From: Salinibacter pepae
GTDB taxonomy: Bacteria > Bacteroidota > Rhodothermia > Rhodothermales > Salinibacteraceae
DNA: 64,000 nucleotides
Direction: 5' to 3'
NCBI RefSeq assembly: GCF_947077775.1
Contig: NZ_CAMTTE010000001.1
Coordinates: 2,074,501-2,138,500 of the forward strand
Positions within the stretch are counted from its first letter, which is position 1. Each line of letters opens with the position of its first letter. The position numbers and the translations under genes are program-made. Positions 7,627-17,700 of the stretch are shown here, one piece after another. The notes beneath the pieces are model-generated. The model was given only the letters and a program-made list of their open reading frames with translations, made no database searches and was not told the DNA's origin.

Positions 7627-9219
7627 TCACAAAGACACCTGTTCCGACCGGTGCCCATCGCCTCCGTGGTTCTGCGGCGCTGACCTGCCCGGGCCTTTTC
7701 GGGGGGATTCGGCCTCCTTATCAAGATCGAACCGCTGGACCGCGCCGCGAAGGCGCTCGGTGAGGGCGTCGAGCTCATCGGCCGAATCGGCCACCTGGGT
7801 TACGCCGGCCGCCGACCCCTGAGCCGCCGTCGAGATCGACTGGACGCTCTGTGCAATTTGCTCGCTGGTGGCGCTTTGCTGCTCAGAGGCGGTCGCGATC
7901 TCCTCCGCCTGCTCCTCCACCGTACCGATGGAGGTGATCACTTCCTCGATGGCCCCACCAGTCCGGTCGGCAAGCTCCATTCCCTCTTCGGCCTTCTGGC
8001 TGCTTCGGCGTGCTGCCTCGACCGCGCCGCTGGTTTCTCGTTGAACCTGCTCGATCATCTCAGCGATTTCATCAGTCGCCGTGTCGGCCTCCTCGGCGAG
8101 CTCGCGCACCTCTTCGGCAACGACGGCAAACCCCTGGCCGGTGCCCGCCCCGTCTTCTCCGGCCCGGGCGGCCTCGATTGCCGCGTTCAGCGCAAGCAGG
8201 TTTGTCTGGTTGGCAATCTCATCGATCTGATCGACAACCCGGCCGATCTTTTCGCTAGAGGTGGCAAGCCCCTCGATGACCGAAGCGGTCTCTTGGGCCG
8301 CGCTCACAATTTCTTCCATCTTCTCGGTCGTCTTTTCGACGACCTCGCCGCCCTCTCGCGCCTTCTGGCCACCGGCCTCGGCGGCCTCGGCGACCGACTG
8401 GACACTACGGGCGTTTTCGTCGATCGTCTGGTTGAGCTCCTCCACCGCCGCGGCCACCTCCTCTGCCTGTGCAGACTGCTCCTCGGTCGAGGCGGCCATC
8501 TGATCCGACGACGAGCTGATCTGACCGGCCGACGCCATGGTCGATTGGGCCACCTCTCGGATTTGCTCGACCATCCGCTGGAGGTTGTCCACCGATCGGT
8601 TGAAGCCGTCGTAGAGGCGCCCGATGTCTCCGTCCGCCTCCGCATCGATCCGTACGGTCAGGTCCCCATCCGCGAACCGGTCCATCGCGCCCAAGAGGAT
8701 CTCCACCTGCTCGGTGAGGGTGTCCCGCTTGTTTTCGGCCTCGACCCGATCGGTGATGTCGTTTGCGATTTTGACGATCCTCCGGACCTCCTCCCCCTCC
8801 CCAAACACCGGAACGTATGTGCCCTGAAGCCACAGCACGCGACCGTCCTTGTCGACTCGTTTCAGGCGGCCTTCGTGCGGCTCCCCGCGCCGAAGCTTCT
8901 CCCAGAAGGCGCGGTACTCCTCCGACCGGGCATATTCGTCCTCCACAAAGATGCGGTGATGCTCGCCCTTGATCTCCCCGAGCTCGTACCCGATGAGATC
9001 GAGGAAATTTTCGTTGGCGGCCTCAACGGTCCCGTCGGGGCGAAATTCGATGACACCCATCGACCGGTGGACGCCCTCAATGAGGGCGGCCTCGGTCACT
9101 CCTGAGCTGCCCTCGTCGTCCTGGATGGGGCTGCCGTCGGCGTCGTGTCCAGCGTTGCCCACAGGTGATTGTGCGTCCGTCCGTGTAGAGTCTCCAGATC
9201 CGAAGAGTTGGGTAAGCAT
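7627..9219 (-). CDS. soluble methyl-accepting chemotaxis protein with PAS sensor
   Basis: This is a 530-residue receptor with no membrane segment. A PAS/PAC domain occupies about residues 45-165 (GYELGEIKGEHHRIF ... IVKIANDITDR). A HAMP-like linker at about 170-235 follows (MDRFADGDLTVRIDAEADGDIGRLYDGF). The long coiled-coil signalling domain has the highly conserved tip [20 protein letters not shown] then [16 protein letters not shown]. The tip contacts CheA/CheW; the PAS would sense a cytoplasmic cue such as redox state or oxygen. No heme or flavin ligand can be assigned by eye. It lacks a C-terminal CheR-binding pentapeptide. It shares its signalling-domain wording with the tandem receptors at 32-36 kb. 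An AT-rich region upstream (about 9260-9320) probably holds its promoter. Confidence 0.92.
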   Translation of the reverse strand: MLTQLFGSGDSTRTDAQSPVGNAGHDADGSPIQDDEGSSGVTEAALIEGVHRSMGVIEFRPDGTVEAANENFLDLIGYELGEIKGEHHRIFVEDEYARSEEYRAFWEKLRRGEPHEGRLKRVDKDGRVLWLQGTYVPVFGEGEEVRRIVKIANDITDRVEAENKRDTLTEQVEILLGAMDRFADGDLTVRIDAEADGDIGRLYDGFNRSVDNLQRMVEQIREVAQSTMASAGQISSSSDQMAASTEEQSAQAEEVAAAVEELNQTIDENARSVQSVAEAAEAGGQKAREGGEVVEKTTEKMEEIVSAAQETASVIEGLATSSEKIGRVVDQIDEIANQTNLLALNAAIEAARAGEDGAGTGQGFAVVAEEVRELAEEADTATDEIAEMIEQVQRETSGAVEAARRSSQKAEEGMELADRTGGAIEEVITSIGTVEEQAEEIATASEQQSATSEQIAQSVQSISTAAQGSAAGVTQVADSADELDALTERLRGAVQRFDLDKEAESPRKGPGRSAPQNHGGDGHRSEQVSL

Positions 9220-9683
9220 GGCACTTGTCTCTGACCGTGAAGGGAGGCCAAGCTCGGAACGTGTTCTAGATTATCGGACCGTGTTACAAAAAATTAAACT
9301 CAGTACTACGGTAATGTTACAGAACGGCCGAAATATACGGGGACACATCGCAGAAACAAGGACGTTGGGGTAACAAATGGATGTTAGATGATGGCTTCGC
9401 CGCGCTGCTCCCCGAAGAGCTTCGTCATCAGATGGCTTTGCCGTCAGATGATCCGCCCGCTCTGGCTTGTAAGCCGCTCAGGTCTGCCCAGCTTTCCGAT
9501 TCCGCTGTCGGCGTGGCTTGAAGGATACAGCGCAGCGCACCGGCACGAGCAGAACGATTGAACCGGAGCACGTCCCGTCACCCTTGACGTTAGACCGTCG
9601 GGGTCACATGTGCCTATCCGAATCCGTTCCCCGAAGGTAGCCCCGCACTCGGTCCACCACTTGCTCAGGGCCACGAAGGAAAA
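9220..9683. other. gene-free stretch with AT-rich promoter region
   Basis: About 460 bases between divergently transcribed genes. The part at 9260-9320 is conspicuously AT-rich for this window and probably drives the chemoreceptor. Around 9385-9450 short GATGGCTT.GCC and CATCAGATG-like words recur, perhaps a decayed repeat. No ORF is supported. Confidence 0.45.
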
Positions 9684-10163
9684 ATGGATGAGCCTATAAA
9701 GGATGAGCCTAAGAACATGGACGAGACTTTGAATGCCGAGGTCCGGCAAACGGATCTGATTCTTACCCTCGTTTCTGGTGCTATCGTTGGACTTGCAGTT
9801 GGCGGGTTCGGGAGTTGGTTGCTTTTCATCCCGGACATGGGAGTGGTGGAGTTCCTAGCGGCTACATTCGTGATCGGTGGAGTTGGGGTATCACCTTTTC
9901 TCGGCGTGATGTACATGAACCGCCGGGGGTTCGTCCCGACCGAGGTGTGGGCCGAGGAGGACCGATTGGTCGTCCAGAGCCCGAGCGAGTGGTGGTTTAA
10001 ACCCGAGAAGCAGTTCCATCTGGAGGTCGAATCTGCCGAGCAGGCCGAGGCCGGTCTGGTGATCACAGGGACTCTTAGCAGGTGGTGGGATTGGGGACGG
10101 CATGAGGTCCGAGTGGAGCCGGAAGAAGCCGACGCCCTGGACGCCTGGCTAGGCACTGTCTGA
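9684..10163 (+). CDS. two-helix membrane protein with PH-like C-terminus, hypothetical
   Basis: This 159-residue protein has an acidic, Lys-containing cytoplasmic start and two membrane helices near residues 25-50 and 55-75. The soluble C-terminal half of about 80 residues has alternating strands (RLVVQSPSEWWFKPEKQFHLEVE ... ending in a helix EEADALDAWLGTV). This resembles bacterial PH-like domains of small two-helix membrane proteins, but no defining motif exists, so the fold is a guess. The start is supported by an AAGGA ribosome-binding site about 5 bases before ATG 9684. Codon use is less GC-extreme than its neighbours, which together with the transposase scrap just downstream hints at acquired DNA. 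Confidence 0.55.
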   Translation: MDEPIKDEPKNMDETLNAEVRQTDLILTLVSGAIVGLAVGGFGSWLLFIPDMGVVEFLAATFVIGGVGVSPFLGVMYMNRRGFVPTEVWAEEDRLVVQSPSEWWFKPEKQFHLEVESAEQAEAGLVITGTLSRWWDWGRHEVRVEPEEADALDAWLGTV

Positions 10164-10177
10164 TAAAAAGGCCGTAT

Positions 10178-10286
10178 GAACGGTTCGCATAAATTTTAGG
10201 ACCAAGCGAGCCGTTCTGACATGCCTCGACGCCGCTGTGAACTCACCGACGAGCAATACGAACGTATCGAGCCTCTTCTTCCAGAA
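10178..10286 (+). mobile_element. IS5-type insertion sequence left-end fragment with truncated transposase
   Basis: The ATG at 10221 opens MPRRRCELTDEQYERIEPLL, the characteristic N-terminus of IS5-family (DDE) transposases. The similarity stops after about 22 residues (10286) and the frame continues into unrelated sequence, so only a stub remains. Immediately upstream, GAACGGTTCGC (10178-10188) and GCGAGCCGTTC (10206-10216) form an inverted repeat with one mismatch, likely part of the element's left end. No matching right end is seen before the stress-protein gene at 10535. The remaining bases up to 10534 show nothing supportable. Confidence 0.6.
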
Positions 10287-10534
10287 GTCGAAAGCATTTG
10301 CGGAGCGCATTCTGTCCGTGCCCAATGTCACTGTTACAAAAGGTGCAAGGCCACTTCCCTCTTTGTACAGGGCCCTCGTGCCAAATGGATTTGCTCCCGG
10401 GACAGGCCGGCTAGGGGGGACAGGCTCGATGCCTCTGAAGTAGTGGGGGCGGTCCTACCGGAGAGGCCCCAAATGTCCGATCCGGTGGAACGCGCCGCTC
10501 GCGGGCGCCGACGGGCAGTGGGGGCGCCCTGGCC

Positions 10535-11572
10535 CTACTCGTCCGCCGAAGACGCCCCGTGGGCGGAGGCGGGCACCGCCAGAACGGGCCCGTCGGACGC
10601 CCGGATGACGGCCTCGGTCACGCTCCCGAGCATGACGCGGCGCAGTCCAGACAGGCCTTTCGTTCCCATTACGGTCAGGGTGTCCCGGTGGCCCGTGGCC
10701 TCCACGACGGTGCTGGTGGTCTGCCCTCGGTGGACGAGATAGGACACCGACACGCCCGTTTCTTCGATCGGCGCCCCCAGCGATTGAAGCGCCTCCTCTG
10801 CCCGTTGCTCGGCCGCGCGGGCCCGCACCGCGGAGGCGTTCACCTCGTAGACGGACGGCATGGTCGGGTCCTCCACGACGTGCACGAGCGTCACCGGGAC
10901 GTCGTAGAGGGGCGCAAGCTGGGCCACGTGCCGCAGGGCCACCTCCGTGAGATCGGAAAAGTCGACCGGTGCGACGATCTGCTCCACCGCAAAGCGGGGG
11001 TCCTCATCCGCAGAGCCGGAGGCGTCATCCGCCTCGCCCGTGGACCCGGACGCCCCGCCGGCCTCTCGCTGTCGGACCGTCAGGACCGGGCAGGGCGCCG
11101 TGCGGAGCACCTCCTCCGCCACGCTGCCGACGATGAGCCGCCGGGCGCCGCGGCGTCCCTCGGTCCCGGTCACGATGAGGTCGGCGTCGATCTCTTCGGC
11201 CTTCTCCACGAGCAGGGGCGCCGGGGACACGCCCCGCACCGCGTGGCACACGACTCGGTCCTCGGCTGGGGAACGGTCGTGCGGGGCAAGCGACGCGTGG
11301 CACCGTTCCTCGAACCGGTCCTGCAGCTCGTCGTCCGGGGGCGCCTTTCCGCCCTCAAACAGCACGCCCTCGGCCGTTCGGTCCACGTACATCAGATGGA
11401 GGGTGGCTCCGGTCCGGGCGGCAAGGTCCACCGCGTGGGCCAGGGCGCGGCTGGAGGAGGGGGAGAAGTCATGGGCAACCAGAAGCGTTTGAAACACGGG
11501 CTCGGAAGCGGTGACGACTGAGAACGACGGAGGGTCGCGAGGGCCCCTGCGGCGGCCTTGGGGCGCCTGCAT
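10535..11572 (-). CDS. tandem universal stress protein (two Usp domains)
   Basis: About 345 residues with two UspA-type domains. The first opens TLLVAHDFSPSSSRALAHAV and contains ADLIVTGTEGRRGARRLIVG plus SVAEEVLRTAPCPVLTV. The second opens IVAPVDFSDLTEVALRHVA and contains LTVMGTKGLSGLRRVMLGSV and PVLAVPA. The G-x2-G-x9-G(S/T) ATP-binding pattern is visible in both. Such proteins act in the cytoplasm in stress survival. A Ser-, Gly- and Asp-rich linker joins the domains. The start is uncertain: the ATG at 11572 gives an extra 25-residue basic lead, while a GTG at 11497 would start exactly at the first strand and is structurally the better fit. It stands alone, convergent with the IS fragment. 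Confidence 0.85.
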   Translation of the reverse strand: MQAPQGRRRGPRDPPSFSVVTASEPVFQTLLVAHDFSPSSSRALAHAVDLAARTGATLHLMYVDRTAEGVLFEGGKAPPDDELQDRFEERCHASLAPHDRSPAEDRVVCHAVRGVSPAPLLVEKAEEIDADLIVTGTEGRRGARRLIVGSVAEEVLRTAPCPVLTVRQREAGGASGSTGEADDASGSADEDPRFAVEQIVAPVDFSDLTEVALRHVAQLAPLYDVPVTLVHVVEDPTMPSVYEVNASAVRARAAEQRAEEALQSLGAPIEETGVSVSYLVHRGQTTSTVVEATGHRDTLTVMGTKGLSGLRRVMLGSVTEAVIRASDGPVLAVPASAHGASSADE

Positions 11573-12294
11573 CAGGACGCGTGCGGGGGGCTGCCCGCTG
11601 CCGGACCGACCGATGGCGGGACGGCCGGCGATGGGGCCCGTTGAGTGCTGCATTCGGGCGGTACGGTTGCAGCGCGTGGCGACCGCCTCGTTCCCCTCCG
11701 GACATTTCTCCAACGTGAACGTTGCCGTCTGGTGCGAAAATGTCCTCCTCAGATCGAATGGGTTCTGCCCCTTGCGCGTGACGCGACGAGAGACGCCGAT
11801 GGTGCAGAGAAGAGCCGCAGGAGCGGTGCCTGTCCAGCGTCCGGCGGCCCCCGAAAGAAAGGCGGGCCGACGGGGCGGGGGGCTGGCGCAGGGCGTTCCC
11901 GGGGCCCTCCCCGCATGCCGGGCATGCGCCCCCGTCCGGTTTTCCCGCCCCGGTCTCGTTCTCGTGCAGCGGGCATCTAAAAACGACTCGTGCCGGACGG
12001 ACCCGCTCCCGTCACGGGGCGGCGACGATGGCGTCCCCGCAGTGGCCAGAAGGTCACTCTCGCATGATTATTGCACCTATGACGGCAGCACCTTCGGCGT
12101 GACGGTCTTTTCGACACGACGGTGCCCTCTGCGTGATGCGACATCCCGAGCACATGGCGTGTAGTGCCCTTGGCGGATTGAGGGCAACAGGGCCGGCGGA
12201 GAGCGCAAATGCGCACGCTTTTCCGCTTGGGGGCCGTCCCGCCCGGAGAGGCCGCTCGTTCGATAGCACATGCCTCCCCTGACAGATTTTTGTC
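11573..12294. other. gene-free stretch
   Basis: About 720 bases between the stress-protein gene and a divergent kinase gene. It contains a near-perfect hairpin at 11912-11928 (CGCATGCC/GGCATGCG arms). No ORF has protein-like composition. The 3' part presumably carries the kinase promoter. Confidence 0.45.
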
Positions 12295-14484
12295 ATGAGC
12301 GACCTGGCCTGGCCCCCGTTCTCAATCCTTCGGCCCGAGGGGGAGGAGCTGTCCGGCGAGCAGCAGTCGGACGTGCAGGCCTACCGCCTGCTCGGTCTTC
12401 TGGGGGCCGTGGTGGTGCCAGTGTTTGGCGTCCTTCTCGCGGCCCCCGATCCCCAGGCGACCGACCCAATGTGGGCCCGCCTCGGGCTGTCGGCCCTTCT
12501 CGTCGGACTGGTCGGGGCGTCCTACGCGTCAGGTGCGGTCCGGCGCCGGTTTGCGGTGTGGGCAAGGGGCGCATGCTATATTCTCATGGCGTGGTACTGC
12601 TCGGTGGCCACGCTCAACGGGTTTGCCGGGAGCTACGACATGGGACTTGTGCTCCTCTACGGCATTCTTCCGTTTGCCGTAGCCATCGGGGCCCCGTCCA
12701 TGAGGCCCGTCTGGTGGTTTTTGGGGGGTGGGCTTCTGGCCGGCACGGCGGGGGCGGCGTTCGGCCCCGTCCGTGCCGCCGAGGCGCTGCCCACGGTCGG
12801 GGGACTGGCGACGGTCGCCTTCGTGGAAGGGGTGGTTATTTGGAGCCAACTCGACGCCCGCGAGCGGCTGGAGCGCCAGAACGATCTGTTCAGGCGGGCC
12901 CAGAAGCTCGCCAACATCGGCGCGTGGGAGTATGAGGTCTCGTCCGGGGAGGTCTTCTGGACCCGGCAGGTGCGGGAGATCCACGGCCTCCCGCAAGGCT
13001 ACGAGCCGACCGCAGAGGAGGCGATCGCGGCGTACCATCCCGAAGACCAGCCTGTCATTCAAGGGATGATCGAGCGTGCCGTTGAGGAGGAAGTGCCCTT
13101 CGACCGAGAGTTGCGGCTCGGCGGGGAGGCGTTGCCGGTCGGGCACGAGCAGAGAGAGGGGCGGTGGGTGCGGGCCCGCGGGACGCCCCAGATCGAAGCG
13201 GGAGAAGTCACCAGCGTCCGGGGCACGTTTCAGGACATCACCGAGCGAAAGGCGCGGGAGCACGTCCTAGAAAACGAGCGGGAGGCGCTGCGGTCGATGT
13301 ACCGCATCACGGCCGATCGGGAGGCAGGCTTCGAAGAGAAGGCACGGCGCCTCATCGACCTGGGGCGGGAGCACCTGGGGCTTCCGTACGGCTTTCTGAC
13401 GCGCATTACGGACGAGACGCAGGAGATCGTTTTTGCCTCGGGCACCCATCCACTTCTTCAGCCGGGGGAGAGCTGCCCGTTGTCCCGGTCGTACTGCCGG
13501 AACACGATTCAAAAAGAACGCTCGCTGGTCGTGCAGGACGCCGTCGCCGAGGGCTGGGCCGGCGACCCGGCGCATCAGACGTTTGAACTCGGGGCGTACG
13601 TTGGGGCGCAGATCATTATGGAGGGGGAGCTCTACGGCACGTTTTGCTTCGCGGCCGAGGAACCTCGAGAACAGGCATTTGCCGGGCGCGAGCGCGTCTT
13701 TGTGGAGCTGATGGCGCAGTGGGCCAGCTACGAGCTGGGGCAGCGCCGCGCCAAGGCCCAACTCAAGCGCCAGAACGCCCGGCTCGATAGCTTCGCGGGC
13801 CTGGTGGCCCACGACCTCCGGAACCCGCTGAACGTGGCGACGGGACGCCTCCGTCTGGCCCGTGAGGAGCGGGCCCCGGAGAAGACCCGGAGTCACCTGG
13901 CGGCGGTGGACCGATCCCTAAGCCGCATGGACGAGATTATCGAGGACGTGCTGACCCTGACCTGGGGCGGGCAGGACATCGGCCCGGAGGAGCTATCGAC
14001 GCATGGCCTGGCGGCCATGGCCGAGGCGAGCTGGGACCAGGTCGGTACGGACCAGGTCGGTACGGACCAGGTCGGTACGGACCAGGACGGTGCAGACCAG
14101 GGCAGCGCCGAAGGGGCAACCCTCCAGTTCGAGGGGGCGTGCCGGCTACGGTGCAGCGCGGAGCGGGTCCGGCGACTGTTGGAGAATCTGTTCCGCAACG
14201 CCATTGAGCACGGAGGGGACACCGTAACCGTGCGGGTCGGGGCACTGAGTGATGGGTTTTACGTGGAGGACGACGGGGCGGGCTTTTCCGGGGACGACCC
14301 CGAGGCGGTTTTCGAGGCGGGCTATTCCTCCAGCGACGAGGGGACGGGGCTGGGCCTTTCCATCGTGGAGTCCATCGCGAAGGCGCACGGGTGGAGCCTC
14401 TCGGCCACCCAAAGCGAGGCGGGGGGCGCGCGGTTCGAGGTCACAGGGGTCGACGTTGAGGCCGTAGGCAGTGCGCACTCGTAG
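12295..14484 (+). CDS. membrane-bound PAS-GAF histidine kinase, haloarchaeal-like
   Basis: This is a 729-residue sensor kinase. Residues 30-180 form about five membrane helices. A PAS/PAC domain follows at about 190-325 (ANIGAWEYEVSSGEVFW ... GTFQDITERKAREH). A GAF domain lies at about 330-485 (MYRITADREAGFEEKARRL ... ELYGTFCFAAEEPRE). HisKA has its phospho-acceptor His in LVAHDLRNPLNVA near residue 507, and a HATPase_c domain has LENLFRNAIEHGG, DDGAGF and GTGLGLSIVESIAKAHGWSL. The GAF, HisKA and final AHGW...ESxxGGARFEVTGV wording is, from memory, that of haloarchaeal kinases, suggesting ancient transfer. No receiver domain or response-regulator gene is adjacent. A 15-bp repeat array encodes (DQVGT)3 between HisKA and HATPase. 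The ligand is unknown. Confidence 0.9.
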   Translation: MSDLAWPPFSILRPEGEELSGEQQSDVQAYRLLGLLGAVVVPVFGVLLAAPDPQATDPMWARLGLSALLVGLVGASYASGAVRRRFAVWARGACYILMAWYCSVATLNGFAGSYDMGLVLLYGILPFAVAIGAPSMRPVWWFLGGGLLAGTAGAAFGPVRAAEALPTVGGLATVAFVEGVVIWSQLDARERLERQNDLFRRAQKLANIGAWEYEVSSGEVFWTRQVREIHGLPQGYEPTAEEAIAAYHPEDQPVIQGMIERAVEEEVPFDRELRLGGEALPVGHEQREGRWVRARGTPQIEAGEVTSVRGTFQDITERKAREHVLENEREALRSMYRITADREAGFEEKARRLIDLGREHLGLPYGFLTRITDETQEIVFASGTHPLLQPGESCPLSRSYCRNTIQKERSLVVQDAVAEGWAGDPAHQTFELGAYVGAQIIMEGELYGTFCFAAEEPREQAFAGRERVFVELMAQWASYELGQRRAKAQLKRQNARLDSFAGLVAHDLRNPLNVATGRLRLAREERAPEKTRSHLAAVDRSLSRMDEIIEDVLTLTWGGQDIGPEELSTHGLAAMAEASWDQVGTDQVGTDQVGTDQDGADQGSAEGATLQFEGACRLRCSAERVRRLLENLFRNAIEHGGDTVTVRVGALSDGFYVEDDGAGFSGDDPEAVFEAGYSSSDEGTGLGLSIVESIAKAHGWSLSATQSEAGGARFEVTGVDVEAVGSAHS
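14035..14094 (+). repeat. in-frame 15-bp tandem repeat inside kinase gene
   Basis: The unit GACCAGGTCGGTACG occurs three times exactly (14035, 14050, 14065), then a fourth diverged copy (14080-14094). It encodes DQVGT repeats in the linker between the dimerisation and ATPase domains. Copy changes would keep the frame and alter linker length only. Confidence 0.85.
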
Positions 14485-14488
14485 AGAG

Positions 14489-14530
14489 CGCACCCGCAGA
14501 AACCGCACCCGCAGAAACCGCACCCGCCGG
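14489..14530 (+). repeat. 15-bp tandem repeat after kinase stop
   Basis: The unit CGCACCCGCAGAAAC occurs at 14489-14503 and 14504-14518, with a partial third copy (CGCACCCGC) from 14519. It begins within 5 bases of the stop codon of the kinase gene. Confidence 0.8.
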
Positions 14531-14733
14531 GGCAGGCCTGCTTTCGGATCTGGTCGTTTCTGCCTGTCCAACTGGTCCCATCCGCTCCGGCCGAAGGTTC
14601 GGCTGGGCCCCGAGGGTTCGTTGTGCCGTACTGGTTTGATTTACACGCCGAGACAAAAGTAAAACGACAAAGCAAGAGACGAATCCTACATTCGCGAAGG
14701 AGGTTTGGGTTGAAAACAGCGTAATGCTTCGCC

Positions 14734-14739
14734 GGAGGA
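14734..14739 (+). promoter_or_regulatory. strong Shine-Dalgarno GGAGGA
   Basis: GGAGGA lies 9 bases before the ATG at 14749 and decides this start over a nearby out-of-frame ATG at 14744. Such a clear site is uncommon in this window. Confidence 0.6.
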
Positions 14740-14748
14740 AAATATGAC

Positions 14749-17700
14749 ATGTTTATGTGGCCACCGCCTCTTGGTAAACCCGTCTATTTAATATACATCT
14801 CGGTGTTCGGGGGGGCGGCCCTGTCCTGCCTGCTCGGGGCGTGGCGGGCCCAGCGGATTGCGGGTTCGGACGTACGCCGCGGGTTGGTTGCCCTGCTGTC
14901 CACGAGCGGCCTCTGGGCCGTTGCGCACGTCGGAATGCTTCTCGCCCCGGGCCTGCAGTGGAAAACCGTCTTTTACGAGGCCGGGCTCGTCGTCGGGTTC
15001 GGCACGGTCTGGGCCTGGGGCTGGCTCTGCTCCGCCTACAGCGGGCGCAGGCTGCACCGGCGCCGAATGGTTCAAGGAATTGCTCTCGTCGTGTTTGTGG
15101 TGGTGACGCTCACAAAGTTGACCAACGCCTGGCACGGGCTGTACTTCGCGGCCGGGTGGCACACCACCCCGTTTGCTCATCTCCAGATCGACCACCGAAC
15201 GCTTTACTGGATCACCGCCGCTCTGTCTTACACCTTGGCGGCAGTCGGCTTCTTCATGGTCGCCGAGCCGTTGCGGCGCGTTCAGGTTGGGGCCGGGCAG
15301 CTGGCGGGCCTGTTCGGGCTGACGGCCCTTCCGCTCATCGCGAACGGGCTGGGGTACCTTAGCCCCGCACTGCTGGACGTGAGTCACGAGCCGGTCGGCG
15401 TGGCGGCGTTTGCGATCGGCGTGCTGTTTGTTTACCAGGATCGGTTTGAAGAGACGGGCCGGACGGGCACTCAGGCAAATCCGGCCTTAGTGCTCTCCAA
15501 GGGGGGACGGCTGCGAAACTACAACGAGGCGGCCGCCACGCTCTTTCCGGCCTTGGCGGAAGAGAGCGCCGTCGGCCGACGCCTTTCGGATCTCCTTCCG
15601 GAGGTGGCGGAGGCGATTGCGGAGGGGGCGGAGCCCCTCCAGGTCGACGAGAGCGGGACCGCCCGATACTTCCGCCTGTCCCAAAGCAGGTACGGGCGGG
15701 GCGGAGGGCGGCAGGTGGTCCTAAAAGACGTGACCGAGCGTGTGCTGCGGCGCCGGGTCCGGGAGCAGGAGCACCGCTTTCTGGCCGAGGCGGTGGGGCA
15801 GGCCCGGGAGGCCGTACTGGTCACGGAGGCCGGGCCGCTCGACGAGCCCGGGCCCCGGATTGTCTACGCCAACGAGGCCTTCGAGGCGATGACCGGCTAC
15901 CGGGAGGCAGAGGTGCTCGGCCGAACGCCCCGCGTCTTGCAGGGCCCAGAGACCGACGAGGCAGTGCTCGGCTCGCTCCGCGCAGCCCTGGAGGCGGGGG
16001 AGCACTGGCAGGGGGAGACGGTCAACTACCGGAAGGACGGAACGCCGTACGTGGTGCAGTGGAACGTGGCCCCAGTGACAGGGGAAGGGGGAGAGATTCA
16101 GCACTGGGTCTCCGTCCAGCGGGACGTGACCGAGGAGCGAGAGCAAGAGGAACAGCTCCGCAGGCAGAAGGGCCTCCTGGAGCAAACCCAGCGGCTGGCG
16201 GGGGCGTGGGAGGTTGATGTGGAGACCGGAGAAGGGACCGGGTCGGAGGCGTTCTACCAAATCTTGGAGATGGAGGGCGAACCGGCACTCACCGCGGAGA
16301 AGGGATTCCAGTTTTTTGCTCCCGAGGCGCGCCCGCAGGTCAGGGAGGCGTTTGAGCGCTGTGTGGAGACGGGAACGCCCTATGACCTGGAGCTCCCGGT
16401 CGTCACCGCGGAGGGACACCGCCGGTGGGTCCGCACCGTGGGGGGCCCGTCCGAGACGTCCGAGGGGGAGGTGACAAAAGTAGCCGGGGCCCTCCAGGAC
16501 ATTACCCCGCGGAAGGAAACCGAGGAGAAGCTTCGGCGCAGCCGCGAGCAGCTGTCGATGGCCGTGGAGGGGGGCAACGTGGGCACTTGGAACTGGGACC
16601 TGGAGACCGACGAGGTGATTTTTAACCGGCGGTGGGCCGAAATGCTGGGCTACTCCCGTGAGGAGTTGGACTTCGATTTCAGCACCTGGGAGGCGCTAGT
16701 GCATCCGGAGGACCTGCCCCGTGCCCTCCAGATGCTGGAGACCTACATCGAGGGAGATGCCGGCACCTACGACCCGGAAATCCGAATGCGAACGAAGTCC
16801 GGCGGCTGGAAGTGGATCCAGACGATCGGCAGGGTGGTCGAGCGGGATGGGGAGGGCGCCGTCACCCGCGCCGCGGGCATCCACCTCGACATCGACGAGC
16901 GCAAGCGGGCCGAGGCCGAGCTCCAGCGCAGCCGCGAGCGCTACCGGTCGCTGTTCGAAGACTCCTCCAGCGCCATCCTGGTCCACGACCTGGAGGGCCG
17001 GATCCAGGAGGCCAACCCGCAGGCCGAGTCGCTCTTCGGTCGCAGTACAGGCGCGCTTGAGGGCCTGTCGGTACGCGACCTCCACCCGTCAGGAGAAAGC
17101 GAGGTCGCCACGGAAAAACGGGCTGCCCTCCGGGACGGAGCGGCGTACCAGGCCGTTGCCCGGTACGAACGGGCCGACGGATCGGCGTTTTGGGGCGAGG
17201 TCTCCGCCAGCGTAACCGAAATTGGGGGCCGGGCCGTGGCGCGCACCCTGATCCAAGACGTGACCGAGCGGGTACGGAGCCGCAAAAAGCTTGAGCACTA
17301 CCGGGAGTACACCGATCGCCTGCTCGACGCGATCGACGATCTGTTCCTCGTGTTCGACGAGGAGGCCAAGCTTACGCGCTGGAACGACCGCGTTGTGGAG
17401 GTCACCGGCTACGCCGATGAAGCCCTTGGGGGCATGGAGGCCCTCGGCTTCGTCCCCGAAGAGGAGCGGGAGCGGGTCGCATCCCAGATTGCCGACGGGT
17501 TCATGACCGGCCATGCAAAGATGGACATCCCGCTCCGCCGCGCGGACGGGACCACGGTGCCCTACGAGATTGCGGGAAACCTGGTCGACCGCCCCGGGGA
17601 GGGGTTCCGGGTGGTGTGTATCGGCCGGGACATCACTGCGCGAAGGCGACGAAAGCAGCGCCTGGAGCGGCAAAACGACCTCTTTGAGCGGGCGCAGGAG

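Noticed and set aside
7858-9105. Long plus-strand ORF opposite the chemoreceptor
   Set aside because: It is the GC-rich complement of the receptor gene; its protein is Leu/Arg/Gly-biased with no domain, while the minus strand has a full receptor.
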